A DNA stretch of 64,000 nucleotides from Zoogloea sp021286885 (GTDB taxonomy: Bacteria; Pseudomonadota; Gammaproteobacteria; Burkholderiales; Rhodocyclaceae): NCBI RefSeq assembly GCF_041915215.1, contig NZ_JAYSBV010000017.1; one strand, 5' to 3'. Positions 52,692 through 60,998 of the stretch are shown piece by piece. The notes beneath the pieces are model-generated. The model ran no database searches. It worked only from the letters and a program-made list of their open reading frames with translations, and was not told the DNA's origin. The stretch's first letter is position 1. Every line of letters starts with the position of its first letter. The position numbers and the translations under genes are program-made.

Positions 52692-52734
52692 GGGGGCGGG
52701 GCAGGGCGGCGTCCCCTTCGTGCCTGGATTGTCT

Positions 52735-52763
52735 AGCCCCTCAAGCCAGCGCAGTGAGGGGCT
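52735..52763. terminator. Hairpin over the convergent ends of the LON-domain gene and darG
   Basis: A perfect 9-bp inverted repeat (AGCCCCTCA / TGAGGGGCT) with an 11-nt loop covers the darG stop codon. There is no T-run, so it is only a likely terminator or stabiliser. Confidence 0.45.
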
Positions 52764-53817
52764 GGGTCAGGCGTGCCAAGGCAATACCCAGCGCCCGATC
52801 ATCAAACAGACGATTCTTGCGGGCAGCGGCATCTGGCCCCCCGCGCCATTGATGCAGTCCCTCACGCAATGCGGCAACACTGGGAACTACGCCTTCCCGC
52901 ACCAGTAGCCAGTCTACAGTGGCCAGCAACTCCAGGCCGAAAGGCGACTCAAAGCCGTCAATGAGTGCGGTGGTGGATTCCAGCGCTTGCGTGTAGGTCT
53001 TGGCCTCGCTTTTGAGATAGGTTTGTACAAAGTCCTTGCGTGTATCGTCAAACCAGATCACGTCCAGAGGATCGGCATCGCTGATGCGTTTTTCAGAGTG
53101 CAGATAGCTGCCGTCCAGATTGTTCAGCAGATGGTCGAGCCGGTTGGCGTACGGGCCGTACTTGTGTGCTGTGAACTGTAGTTTCAGTGGGTTGTCGCCG
53201 GGGTTGCAGCGTTCGATGCTGCGTTCCAGAAACCACGCCAGTTTCTGAATCTCGAGCAGGCTGCATTCCATGCCCAACACCCAGTAACGGCGTACCAGTT
53301 CAGCAATCAGGGCACGGGCGGGGGTCAGCTGCTCAACGCCTGCGCGCTTGGCTACGTTTTGGTATTCCCGGGTGGGTTCGAACACCAGAATGTCGATGGG
53401 TAAATCCCCCAAAGCCCACTCGATCTGCTTGCGTACCTCGGCCCATGCCAAGCCACCATTACCCGCACCGAGGGGAGGGATGGCAATGGATTTGATATTC
53501 TGCTCAGTCAGGAAGCGTCGTAGATCCTGTAATCCATCAACAATCCACTCCATCCGTGATGGAGCGCGCCAGTGCTGTTTGGTCGGAAAGTTGACGATCC
53601 AGCGCGGCCCATCCAGTTCGTGCACCGATGTGACGAACATTCGGCCGGTTTGTACTTCCTTGGCCTTGCAAGCGGCAGCGTAACGGCGGAAGTTTTCGTC
53701 GAAACGCTCTTTGAACATCAGCGCAATGCCTTTGCCCATTACGCCGACGGTGTTGACCGTGTTCACCAGTGCCTCGGTGCGGGCTTCCAGCAAATTACCT
53801 TGAGTGAATTTAATCAT
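52741..53817 (-). CDS. darG: DarG-type macrodomain antitoxin
   Basis: 358 residues. The N-terminal ~150 residues are a macrodomain: GNLLEARTEALVNTVNTVGVMGKGIAL and AIPPLGAGNGGLAW in pieces, the ADP-ribose pocket of DarG/TARG1-like enzymes. It removes ADP-ribose from thymidine in single-stranded DNA, reversing DarT. The C-terminal ~200 residues are helical and distantly similar to SocA/Panacea-like antitoxin domains (EIQKLAWFLERSI, FTAHKYGPYANRL), the part expected to bind DarT directly (inference). The ATG at 53817 overlaps the darT stop by 4 bp. The GC content is lower than in the flanking core genes, which fits acquisition. Confidence 0.93.
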   Translation of the reverse strand: MIKFTQGNLLEARTEALVNTVNTVGVMGKGIALMFKERFDENFRRYAAACKAKEVQTGRMFVTSVHELDGPRWIVNFPTKQHWRAPSRMEWIVDGLQDLRRFLTEQNIKSIAIPPLGAGNGGLAWAEVRKQIEWALGDLPIDILVFEPTREYQNVAKRAGVEQLTPARALIAELVRRYWVLGMECSLLEIQKLAWFLERSIERCNPGDNPLKLQFTAHKYGPYANRLDHLLNNLDGSYLHSEKRISDADPLDVIWFDDTRKDFVQTYLKSEAKTYTQALESTTALIDGFESPFGLELLATVDWLLVREGVVPSVAALREGLHQWRGGPDAAARKNRLFDDRALGIALARLTQPLTALA

Positions 53818-54461
53818 TCGAAATACCACCCCGGTCGAGTATGAACCGGCAGGTTCAGATTGCGCATCTGAATCTCGTGCTCAATGTGTTGTTTCAGTTT
53901 TTCTGTATGGCACACGATGCCGAGTAGCCCGCTGACCGGCAAGTGCCGATGGATCAGTGCTTCAGCCTGGTAGCGTTCGAATTTGGCGGGATCTTCCGGG
54001 TCCCGCTTGAAATCCCGCCGCTGTAGCAAGGGCCAGTCGATCCGTTCCAGATTGGCCACATCTGCGTAAAAGTTTGCCCATTGGTAATAGGCATGGGCGT
54101 CGGTGAATAAAAATGGCAATCCCATACGGGCAATATGGTGCAGGCTGGATACCAGAATCACGATTTCTTCATTGGCCCGTTTTTGCATGCCGCCCCAGCC
54201 GGTATGAATATTGCGCAGCATGGGCGAAAACGGCGTGAAGTAAAACGGTACGTAGTCGTTGAGCCAGCCACCCGGTGGCAGTGGCACCGGGTGGTGAGCA
54301 CGCTTGTCGATCAACTCCGGATTGCCGATATTTACCCAGACTGGAGCTTTCATCGTGCTGTTGCCGCAGTAAAGGCCGTTATCCAGAATCCACCCCAGAT
54401 TGTCACGATGGACGATGCGCCAGATTAACGCTTTCTCTGAATTGAGATTGGTGTAAAGCAT
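53814..54461 (-). CDS. darT: DarT ssDNA ADP-ribosyltransferase toxin
   Basis: 215 residues, DUF4433/DarT family. SEKALIWRIVHRDNLGWIL (NAD-binding His region), PELIDKRAHHPVPLPPGG (Arg), VPFYFTPFSPML and FERYQAEALIHRHLPVSG, where the Glu of QAEALI is the expected catalytic residue. DarT attaches ADP-ribose to thymidine in single-stranded DNA, stopping replication. In phage defence this aborts infection. The ATG at 54461 gives the family's usual length. Upstream in-frame starts would add a non-homologous leader. It overlaps darG by 4 bp, the normal toxin-antitoxin arrangement. Confidence 0.92.
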   Translation of the reverse strand: MLYTNLNSEKALIWRIVHRDNLGWILDNGLYCGNSTMKAPVWVNIGNPELIDKRAHHPVPLPPGGWLNDYVPFYFTPFSPMLRNIHTGWGGMQKRANEEIVILVSSLHHIARMGLPFLFTDAHAYYQWANFYADVANLERIDWPLLQRRDFKRDPEDPAKFERYQAEALIHRHLPVSGLLGIVCHTEKLKQHIEHEIQMRNLNLPVHTRPGWYFE

Positions 54462-54649
54462 TGGGCAGACATCCATCGCAAGTTGGAGCGGTACCTTGCC
54501 CGCGAGCCGTGTGATGGTCAAGCTTTTTGGAGAGGGGGCAATCAACCTTGTCTTTCCTGCCAGGGCTCATATGTCGCCCCCCCCAACAATCCTGCACCAG
54601 CCCCTTCAGCACGCTGCGTACCGCCGCCTTGAGCGCTCAAGAAAACGCC

Positions 54650-56110
54650 TCAGTTGCTCCGCAGGCCTGCGCTTACATCCCGGAAGGCCGCCAGGGCTGC
54701 TTCCAGGTGCTCAATGATTTCCTGCTGTAAAACCTCGGGCGGGGGCAGGTCGTCAAGATTGTCCAGGCTATCGTCCTTGAGCCAGAAAATATCCAGGCTG
54801 GCCTTGTCGCGGGCGATCAAATCTTCGTAGCTGAAGAACCTGAAGCGCTCGCTTTCCACGCGTGCGTGGCGGTTTTCCGGGTTGTAGCAGGTGATGAAAT
54901 CCTGCAGGTCGTCCAGTTTGAGCGTGCGCGTCTTGAGCGTGAAATGCTTGTTGGTGCGCAGATCGTAGAACCAGATGCCCTGGGTGTGGATCTGGCCGTC
55001 CTTGGGCTTGGCGTCGAAGAACACCACGTTGGCCTTCACCCCCTGGGCGTAGAAAATGCCGGTGGGCAGGCGCAGGATGGTGTGCACATCGCAGTTCTCC
55101 AGCAGCTTGCGGCGGATTTTTTCGCCTGCGCCCCCTTCAAACAGCACGTTATCGGGCAACACCACTGCCGCTTTGCCATCGACTTTCAGCATGCTCACGA
55201 TGTGCTGCAGGAAGTTGAGCTGCTTGTTGGAGGTGGTTTCCCAGAAATCCTGGCGCTGGTAGGTCAGGGCCTCCTTGTCTTCCTCGCCCTCTTCGTTGGT
55301 GATGGTCATGCTGCTCTTCTTGCCGAAGGGCGGATTGGCCAGCACGTAATCCACCTGGCGCTTGGGCTCGGAGATCAGCGCATCTGAGCGCTCAACCGAA
55401 GGCTCCCCGTCCAGTTCGCCAATGTTGTGCAGAAACAGGTTCATCAAGCACATGCGGCGGGTGTTCGGCACGATTTCATTGCCGTGGAAGGTCTGATCGC
55501 GCAGAAATGCTTTCTGGCGCTTGTCCAGCTTGGTGCCGGGGCGTGTCAGCCAGTTGTACGCACCCAAGAAGAACCCGCCCGTGCCGCAGGCCGGGTCGGC
55601 AATGGTTTTCATGGGCTCGGGCCGCACGCAGGCCACGATGGTATCAATCAGCACGCGTGGGGTGAAATACTGGCCCGCGCCGCTCTTGGTGTCTTCCGCA
55701 TTTTTCTGCAGCAGCCCTTCGTACAGATCGCCCTTGGTATCGGCCCCCAGGCTGATCCAGCTTTCAGCATCAATGAGCTGAACCAGGCGCGACAATTTGG
55801 CCGGGTCTTGAATCTTGTTCTGAGCCTTGAAAAAGATCGCACCCAGCATCCCCGGTTTTTGCCCGAGCGTGTGCAGGGTGGCGAGGTAATGGGCTTCCAG
55901 CGGCTCGCCGACCTTGGAGGCCAGGCTGGCCCAGTCATACCCCTGGGGGATGTGGGTGTCGCGGTTGTAGGGCGCTTGCGCGTATTCATGCGCGAGCTTC
56001 AAAAACAGCAGGTAGGTGAGCTGTTCGAGGTAATCGCCATAGCCCACGCCGTCGTCGCGCAGGGTGTGGCAGAAGTTCCAGACTTTCTGGACGAGGGAAG
56101 AAGCGTTCAT
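54650..56110 (-). CDS. hsdM: Type I restriction-modification DNA methyltransferase subunit M
   Basis: 486 residues. N-terminal HsdM helical domain (YLEQLTYLLFLKLAHEYAQ), then the N6-adenine methylase core: SAM motif IADPACGTGGFFLGAY and catalytic motif VLANPPFGKKSS (NPPF). TRMLLENCDVH-like text later (RKLLENCDVHTILRLPTGIF) is also standard. It methylates adenine in the target set by HsdS and, with HsdR, forms the restriction complex. The start overlaps a 38-codon ORF by 4 bp. Downstream, about 190 bp without a supported gene separate it from darT. Confidence 0.95.
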   Translation of the reverse strand: MNASSLVQKVWNFCHTLRDDGVGYGDYLEQLTYLLFLKLAHEYAQAPYNRDTHIPQGYDWASLASKVGEPLEAHYLATLHTLGQKPGMLGAIFFKAQNKIQDPAKLSRLVQLIDAESWISLGADTKGDLYEGLLQKNAEDTKSGAGQYFTPRVLIDTIVACVRPEPMKTIADPACGTGGFFLGAYNWLTRPGTKLDKRQKAFLRDQTFHGNEIVPNTRRMCLMNLFLHNIGELDGEPSVERSDALISEPKRQVDYVLANPPFGKKSSMTITNEEGEEDKEALTYQRQDFWETTSNKQLNFLQHIVSMLKVDGKAAVVLPDNVLFEGGAGEKIRRKLLENCDVHTILRLPTGIFYAQGVKANVVFFDAKPKDGQIHTQGIWFYDLRTNKHFTLKTRTLKLDDLQDFITCYNPENRHARVESERFRFFSYEDLIARDKASLDIFWLKDDSLDNLDDLPPPEVLQQEIIEHLEAALAAFRDVSAGLRSN

Positions 56111-56223
56111 CGTATCAATTCCATCGTTGCTGCCATCAAGTACCCATCAAGTACCGGGCGTTTTGCAACGTATTGTTTTAAAAGAGATTGTCTTGCCGCC
56201 TCGACGGCGACTGCCGTCGCCAT
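56107..56223 (-). CDS. Putative 38-residue small ORF between hsdS and hsdM
   Basis: An ATG at 56223 opens a frame of 38 codons (MATAVAVEAARQSLLKQYVA start) whose TGA overlaps the hsdM ATG as ATGA, the mark of translational coupling. A GATGGG purine stretch precedes the start. The end of the peptide contains DGYLMAAT, and the bases just before the start would encode DGYLMATA in the same frame, because of the flanking 11-bp repeats. It may be a real coupled micropeptide or a coupling leader for hsdM. No family is recognised. Confidence 0.4.
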   Translation of the reverse strand: MATAVAVEAARQSLLKQYVAKRPVLDGYLMAATMELIR

Positions 56224-56241
56224 CAAATACCCATCAAACAA
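56133..56241. repeat. Two pairs of 11-bp tandem repeats flanking the small ORF
   Basis: CCATCAAGTAC occurs twice in tandem at 56133-56154, and CCATCAAATAC plus CCATCAAACAA at 56220-56241. The 11-bp period is not a multiple of three, so gain or loss of a unit would shift reading frames. Each unit contains an ATG on the minus strand. Confidence 0.75.
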
Positions 56242-56252
56242 ATCATGCCCAG

Positions 56253-57767
56253 CTAGGCACTCTTTACCTTGCGCCCACGCGGTTTTTTCAGCACCGCTTG
56301 CGCCGCCCGTTCGGCGCGGATGCGCTCCAGCAGCACGCTGGCCGGCTCGTCGCTCGGGTCTTGGGGCACCAATTCACCGGCAAAGGCAGCGCGCAGGATG
56401 TTTTGGCGTTGGGCGGCGGATTGTTTTAGCGAGAGGCTAATCGCATCTTCTTGCTTGCCTATCGCTTCGTTGTTGTCCTGAATCTCGGTCAGAGCGAACG
56501 ATTGTTCAATGAGGGGCGGAAGTGGTATCGGCATTGTGTGCAGCGTTGAAAGGCTGATGTTGTGCTGGCCGGCAGATGATGCAGCTCTCTCTTCTAGCCA
56601 TTGCCGCCCTGCTGGAGCCGTGAGCACGGCCAAAATCCAGCGGTGAACGGAAGTCGTCTCAACGCAGCGTAGTCGCAATAAGTACGAAGCGAAGAAATGA
56701 GGCTGAGGTAAGTTAGTAACTACCGCAGCAGCACGCCCTACCAGCCTAATGCTGCCGTTGGTTCTGATAACAAGCACGTCGCCTACATCTAGAGCGTCAC
56801 TGCGATCAATCCCCAAGTTTACAGTTGAAAACTTTATGTCCCGTAGATCCAGACCCCCGCTACTGACGTTCGGAATGCGAAGTACAGGAGTGCCATTGCT
56901 CTCGTAGCTGCACTTAACTGATGTGCCATAGGATGACTCGGAAGCAAGCTGCTCCACACTCGCCCACACCCACCCCTCCGGCAGTTCCGGCAAATCGGTG
57001 GTGTCCGGCTGCACCGGCTCGGGGTATTTCTTTTGCCAATCCTTGGGCGGGGTTTTGCCTTGCTCGGCAAACTTGGCGCGCTGTTTGGCTTCCCAGCGGG
57101 CGCGGCGTTCGGTGAGGATGCGCTCCAGCAGTTGCGCGCCGGTTTCCGACGGGGTGTTTTTCGCCCGCCACGCTGCCGTGAGTGCGCCTTCCACGGCGGC
57201 TTTCAGCAGGGATTGGCGGTAGTGCGCCAGCTTTTTTTGCGCGGCCTTGAGTTCGGCCACCCCGGCATCGAGGTCGGAGAGCAGTTCTTCGAGTTTGGCG
57301 ACGATGCGGGTTTGTTGCGCTGGTGTTTCGAAGGTAAAGGTGAACGCTGCAATGTCTTTCGGTCGCACAGCGGGATACAGCGCGCCCTGCACGAGGGCTG
57401 ACATTTCGTCCACAAAGCGTTGTGATTGAACCAGGCGAAGTAAGAAGTCCGGGCGCAACCAACGGGAGCGGAGAACGTGAAAGCCTGTGGAGCCGATTGC
57501 GCCGTCAAGTTGCTCGGGGACGAGTGCGACTGCATTCAGATTGGGACGCGTCATTGAAACCAGTACGTCACCAGCGCGAAGACGCTGCTTGGCGCGACTC
57601 GGGGCTTGCGATAGCGTCAGGTCCTTGGCTTCGGTGATTGTTTTGGTTTCGCGGTCGATACTGCTGATGTCAACATAAACGAAAGCGCTTGTTGGTCCCG
57701 TCTGTTCTACAGGTTCCTCGGCTAATTCCCCAAGAGCAGCAAGGGCACGTTGATTCAATTCACTCAC
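56253..57767 (-). CDS. hsdS: Type I restriction-modification specificity subunit S
   Basis: 504 residues with two target-recognition domains (~1-150 and ~250-430), each followed by a helical conserved region (AQQTRIVAKLEELLSDLDAG and AQRQNILRAAFAGELVPQ). The second domain starts at LPELPEGWVWASVEQLAS, the usual HsdS entry. The first lacks a matching LPxGW entry, so the N-terminus may be slightly short. It sets the bipartite DNA sequence that HsdM methylates and HsdR guards. It overlaps hsdR by 4 bp. The order R-S-M is unusual compared with the common M-S-R or R-M-S. Confidence 0.93.
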   Translation of the reverse strand: MSELNQRALAALGELAEEPVEQTGPTSAFVYVDISSIDRETKTITEAKDLTLSQAPSRAKQRLRAGDVLVSMTRPNLNAVALVPEQLDGAIGSTGFHVLRSRWLRPDFLLRLVQSQRFVDEMSALVQGALYPAVRPKDIAAFTFTFETPAQQTRIVAKLEELLSDLDAGVAELKAAQKKLAHYRQSLLKAAVEGALTAAWRAKNTPSETGAQLLERILTERRARWEAKQRAKFAEQGKTPPKDWQKKYPEPVQPDTTDLPELPEGWVWASVEQLASESSYGTSVKCSYESNGTPVLRIPNVSSGGLDLRDIKFSTVNLGIDRSDALDVGDVLVIRTNGSIRLVGRAAAVVTNLPQPHFFASYLLRLRCVETTSVHRWILAVLTAPAGRQWLEERAASSAGQHNISLSTLHTMPIPLPPLIEQSFALTEIQDNNEAIGKQEDAISLSLKQSAAQRQNILRAAFAGELVPQDPSDEPASVLLERIRAERAAQAVLKKPRGRKVKSA

Positions 57768-60544
57768 GCCACCAACTCCACATTCATTTCATTCATCAAA
57801 ATATCCAATTCCTTGTCAAACAGGTGCCAGGCTTTTTGCAAGCCGCCTTTGTCGGCCAGTTCGGCGTAGTCAAAATCGTCGCGGCAGATTGCGCACGAGT
57901 TGGCGATGTGATTCTTCATCAGGCGCAGCCATTCGGTCTGCTCGGGCGTAAAGGCGGTGCCGCGCTGGGCGTTGTGGCGGAAGATCCAGGCCTGGAAGCG
58001 CTTATCCACCTCGTCGGCAAAGGGTTTGAGTTCGCTGTCCAGCCCCAGGGCAAAGCGCACGAGGGACACCAGATCGGTGAGCTGGCGTTTGCGGTCTGCG
58101 CCTTTCACGGCGGAGGTTTGCACTCGGGCGTAGGCGCTCCATAGCCGCTCGGTGGTGAGCATCAGCGGTGGTTGGCTCAGGTGGTCGTGCAGGGTTTCCA
58201 GCATCTCGAAGGTCAGCGCACGGCGCTGGTAGGGCTGCTGGTAGAAGAAGCCGAGGGCGGCGATTTCATCCTTGTGCTTCTGGATGTAGTCGGCAAAGGT
58301 CTGAATCAGCGCTTGGGCCTGGGCTTCGGCCTGGGCGCTGAAACCGCTGAACGTGAGCTGATCGAGGTTGATGTGGTCGATGATCTGCTCCCGCTCCCGG
58401 CGGGCGTTTTCGAGTTCGTCGCGCAGCTCGGGTTGGTCGAAGGGCGCGCAGGCGGCGGCCACGCGCTGGGCGCGGGCGGCTTCGATTTCTGCGGGCAGCA
58501 GGCTGTCTTCGCTGCGGGTGATGCCTTGGGCCTGGGCCGTGGCCAGGGCGGTGTGCACGATGGCATCGGGGTCGAGGGCGGCAATCAGGCCTTTGCCGAG
58601 TTCGCCGACCGGAATGCCACCGCTGGCTTTTTCGATGCGGGCCTGGGCCTTGGCGTCCAGCTGTTTGGCCAGACGTACCAGACGGTTGGCGAGGGAGAGC
58701 ACGGTGTCGTCATCGCGGCTGCCCATGGCCACGCCCTGGAGCAGGTCTTTGAGCGCCACGCCGGGCTTCTTTTCGAGGGGGCGGCTTTCGGTCTTGAGGC
58801 TTTTTTCCACGCCCACCGCGTCGATGAGCACAAAGCGGGTCTTGGCGCCGTCTGCGCTCTTGCTGACGCGCTTGAGGCTGTCGCCATCGAGGCTACGCAC
58901 GCCCCGGCCCTTCATCTGCTCGTAATAGCCCTTGCTGCGCACGTCGCGCATGAAGAGCAGAACCTCCAGCGGCTTGACGTCGGTGCCGGTGGCGATCATG
59001 TCCACGGTGACGGCGATGCGCGGGTTGTAGCCGTTGCGGAAGCTTCTGAGGATGCTGTCGGTGTCTTCTTCGGTGCGGTAGGTGACCTTCTTGCAGAAGG
59101 CGTTTTCTTGCCCATAGACCTCGCGCACCATGTGGATGATGTCGTCGGCGTGGCTGTCGGTTTTGGCGAAGATCAGGGTCTTGGGGGTTTCTTGGCGCGC
59201 CGGGAAGATCTGCGTTTCCACCGCCGTTTTCATGGCCTGGATCACCTGCCGAATCTGGCTCACGTTCACCACCGATTTATCCAGTTCCTTGCCGGTGTAG
59301 GCGGTGTCTTCTTCGGTTTCGCCCCAGCGCTTTTTCCGGGTGGCGCGGTCGCGGTGATCCACCCATTCTTTGGCTTTGAGTTCGGCGCCTTTCTGGGTGA
59401 TCTCGGTTTCGATGGTGTAAACGTCGTAGCCCACATTCACGCCATCCGCCACGGATTGCTCGTAGGTGTATTCGGCCACGATGTTTTCGTTGAAGAAACC
59501 GAAGGTGCGTTTGTCGGGCGTGGCGGTGAGGCCGATCAGGCTGGCGTCAAAGTAATCAAGCACCTGTTTCCAGAGGTTGTAGATGCTGCGGTGGCATTCG
59601 TCGATGATGAGGAAATCAAAGGTTTCCACCGGCACCGCCGGGTTGTAACGGACGAACTTTTCCTGCTTGGCGGTTTGCTGAACCTCGTTGAGCGACATGT
59701 TTTCAGCCGATTCATCAATCGGCTCGCCACTCAGAATGGAGTACATGCGCTGGATGGTGCTGATGCACACCTGGGCATGGGGGTCGATGGTGGGCGAGGC
59801 CAGCCGCTGCACGTTGTAGAGCTCGGTGAACGTGCGGCCATCATCGGGGGGCGTGTAGGCCATGAACTCTTGATGGGCCTGCTTGCCGAGGTTGCGGGTA
59901 TCCACCAGAAACAGGATGCGCTTGGCACCGCCGAACTTGAGCAGCCGATAGACCGAGGTGATCGCGGTAAACGTCTTGCCGGCGCCGGTGGCCATGTGCA
60001 CCAGGGCGCGGGGTTTGTTCTGCGCCAGGGATTTTTCGAGCCCGGTGACGGCGCCGATCTGGCAGTCACGCAGATTCTGCGCGGGTAGGGCGGGCATCTG
60101 CTCGGCCAGGCGGCGGCGCAGGCTTTCGGGCTGGGCCAGCCAGGCGGCCAGGGTTTCGGGCTTGAAGAAGTGAAAAATCTCGCGCGAGCGCGGCGCGGGG
60201 TCGGCGGTGTCGGTGAAGCGGGTGATCTGGCCCGTGGCTTCAAACAAGAAACGCAGCGGGGTATTGTCTTTGCGCCATTTGAGCTTTGAAGTGGCGTAGC
60301 GCTCGGTTTGGCTTTCGGTGACGGTGAGGTTTTCGCCCGCGCTGTCTTTCTTGGCTTCGATAACGCCCACAGGCTTGCGATTCACGAACAGCATGTAATC
60401 GGCGGGGCCGGTGTCGGTGGGGTACTCGCGCACGGCCACACCCACGGCGGCGCCGAGGTTGAGCTGTTTCATGTCTTGCAGGACCCAGCCTGCGTGCTCA
60501 AGTTTCTGGTCGATCTGTTGGCGTGCTTTAGCTTCTGGGGTCAT
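57764..60544 (-). CDS. hsdR: Type I restriction endonuclease subunit R
   Basis: 926 residues, EcoEI-like HsdR. The N-terminal PD-(D/E)xK nuclease has Asp in GPADYML and the EAK in GVIEAKKD. Motor motifs: Walker A MATGAGKTF, DECHRS, LIGLTATPDKR, VTVDMIATGTDV and MKGRGVRS. The C-terminal helical part binds the methylase core. It translocates unmethylated DNA and cuts at a distance. The ATG at 60544 has an excellent GGAGGG ribosome site. An ATG 39 bp upstream lacks one. The stop overlaps hsdS by 4 bp. Confidence 0.96.
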   Translation of the reverse strand: MTPEAKARQQIDQKLEHAGWVLQDMKQLNLGAAVGVAVREYPTDTGPADYMLFVNRKPVGVIEAKKDSAGENLTVTESQTERYATSKLKWRKDNTPLRFLFEATGQITRFTDTADPAPRSREIFHFFKPETLAAWLAQPESLRRRLAEQMPALPAQNLRDCQIGAVTGLEKSLAQNKPRALVHMATGAGKTFTAITSVYRLLKFGGAKRILFLVDTRNLGKQAHQEFMAYTPPDDGRTFTELYNVQRLASPTIDPHAQVCISTIQRMYSILSGEPIDESAENMSLNEVQQTAKQEKFVRYNPAVPVETFDFLIIDECHRSIYNLWKQVLDYFDASLIGLTATPDKRTFGFFNENIVAEYTYEQSVADGVNVGYDVYTIETEITQKGAELKAKEWVDHRDRATRKKRWGETEEDTAYTGKELDKSVVNVSQIRQVIQAMKTAVETQIFPARQETPKTLIFAKTDSHADDIIHMVREVYGQENAFCKKVTYRTEEDTDSILRSFRNGYNPRIAVTVDMIATGTDVKPLEVLLFMRDVRSKGYYEQMKGRGVRSLDGDSLKRVSKSADGAKTRFVLIDAVGVEKSLKTESRPLEKKPGVALKDLLQGVAMGSRDDDTVLSLANRLVRLAKQLDAKAQARIEKASGGIPVGELGKGLIAALDPDAIVHTALATAQAQGITRSEDSLLPAEIEAARAQRVAAACAPFDQPELRDELENARREREQIIDHINLDQLTFSGFSAQAEAQAQALIQTFADYIQKHKDEIAALGFFYQQPYQRRALTFEMLETLHDHLSQPPLMLTTERLWSAYARVQTSAVKGADRKRQLTDLVSLVRFALGLDSELKPFADEVDKRFQAWIFRHNAQRGTAFTPEQTEWLRLMKNHIANSCAICRDDFDYAELADKGGLQKAWHLFDKELDILMNEMNVELVA

Positions 60545-60674
60545 GCATACCCTCCCTGCCATGTGCGCAGGTCTATGGTCCATCTATCGACGATGGCGCG
60601 CTGCTTGTTGGATGGGCGGCCCATGCCTGGGCGATGGGGTGCCCGTCTGTTGTCTTGCCCGTGTCCTGCCAGGT

Positions 60675-60884
60675 TCATGCGTCCCCTGGGCCTGCGTCGC
60701 CCGATGCCTCATCGGAACCCCCGGCACGCACCCATTCATCCACTTCGGAAAGCTGGAACTTCCACAGCCGCCCAACCCGATGCGCCGGTAGCCCTTTGCG
60801 CTCCCGCCAGCGGTACACGGTGTCCTTGGCGACGCCCAAATGCAGGGCAACGTCTCCAGCCGTAACCCAGGGTTCAATGTGCAT
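60675..60884 (-). CDS. Small helix-turn-helix (excisionase-type) regulator
   Basis: 69 residues, MerR-like/excisionase family winged helix: EPWVTAGDVALHLGVAKDTVY (positions ~4-24), then WRERKGLPAHRVGRLWKF and SEVDEWVRAGG. It is the size and shape of the DNA-binding proteins found before type I restriction genes and in integrative elements. It lies 130 bp upstream of hsdR on the same strand and may control it. No integrase is nearby. An in-frame Met 78 bp upstream is less likely because the extra residues are unrelated to the fold. Confidence 0.85.
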   Translation of the reverse strand: MHIEPWVTAGDVALHLGVAKDTVYRWRERKGLPAHRVGRLWKFQLSEVDEWVRAGGSDEASGDAGPGDA

Positions 60885-60998
60885 GTCGGTGGTGCTCTGC
60901 CTGTGTGGTTGAGAGTCAATCAGGATCGTTTTGAGTCTATCAGTGGCACCTGGGAAATGCACCCCGGGCCCGGCAGCGTTACGGGTCTGCGCCCCTTT

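Noticed and set aside
54403..54612. A 69-codon minus-strand frame between hsdM and darT.
   Set aside because: It overlaps the start of darT, has no ribosome site and no recognisable domain. The gap of about 190 bp therefore has no supported gene.
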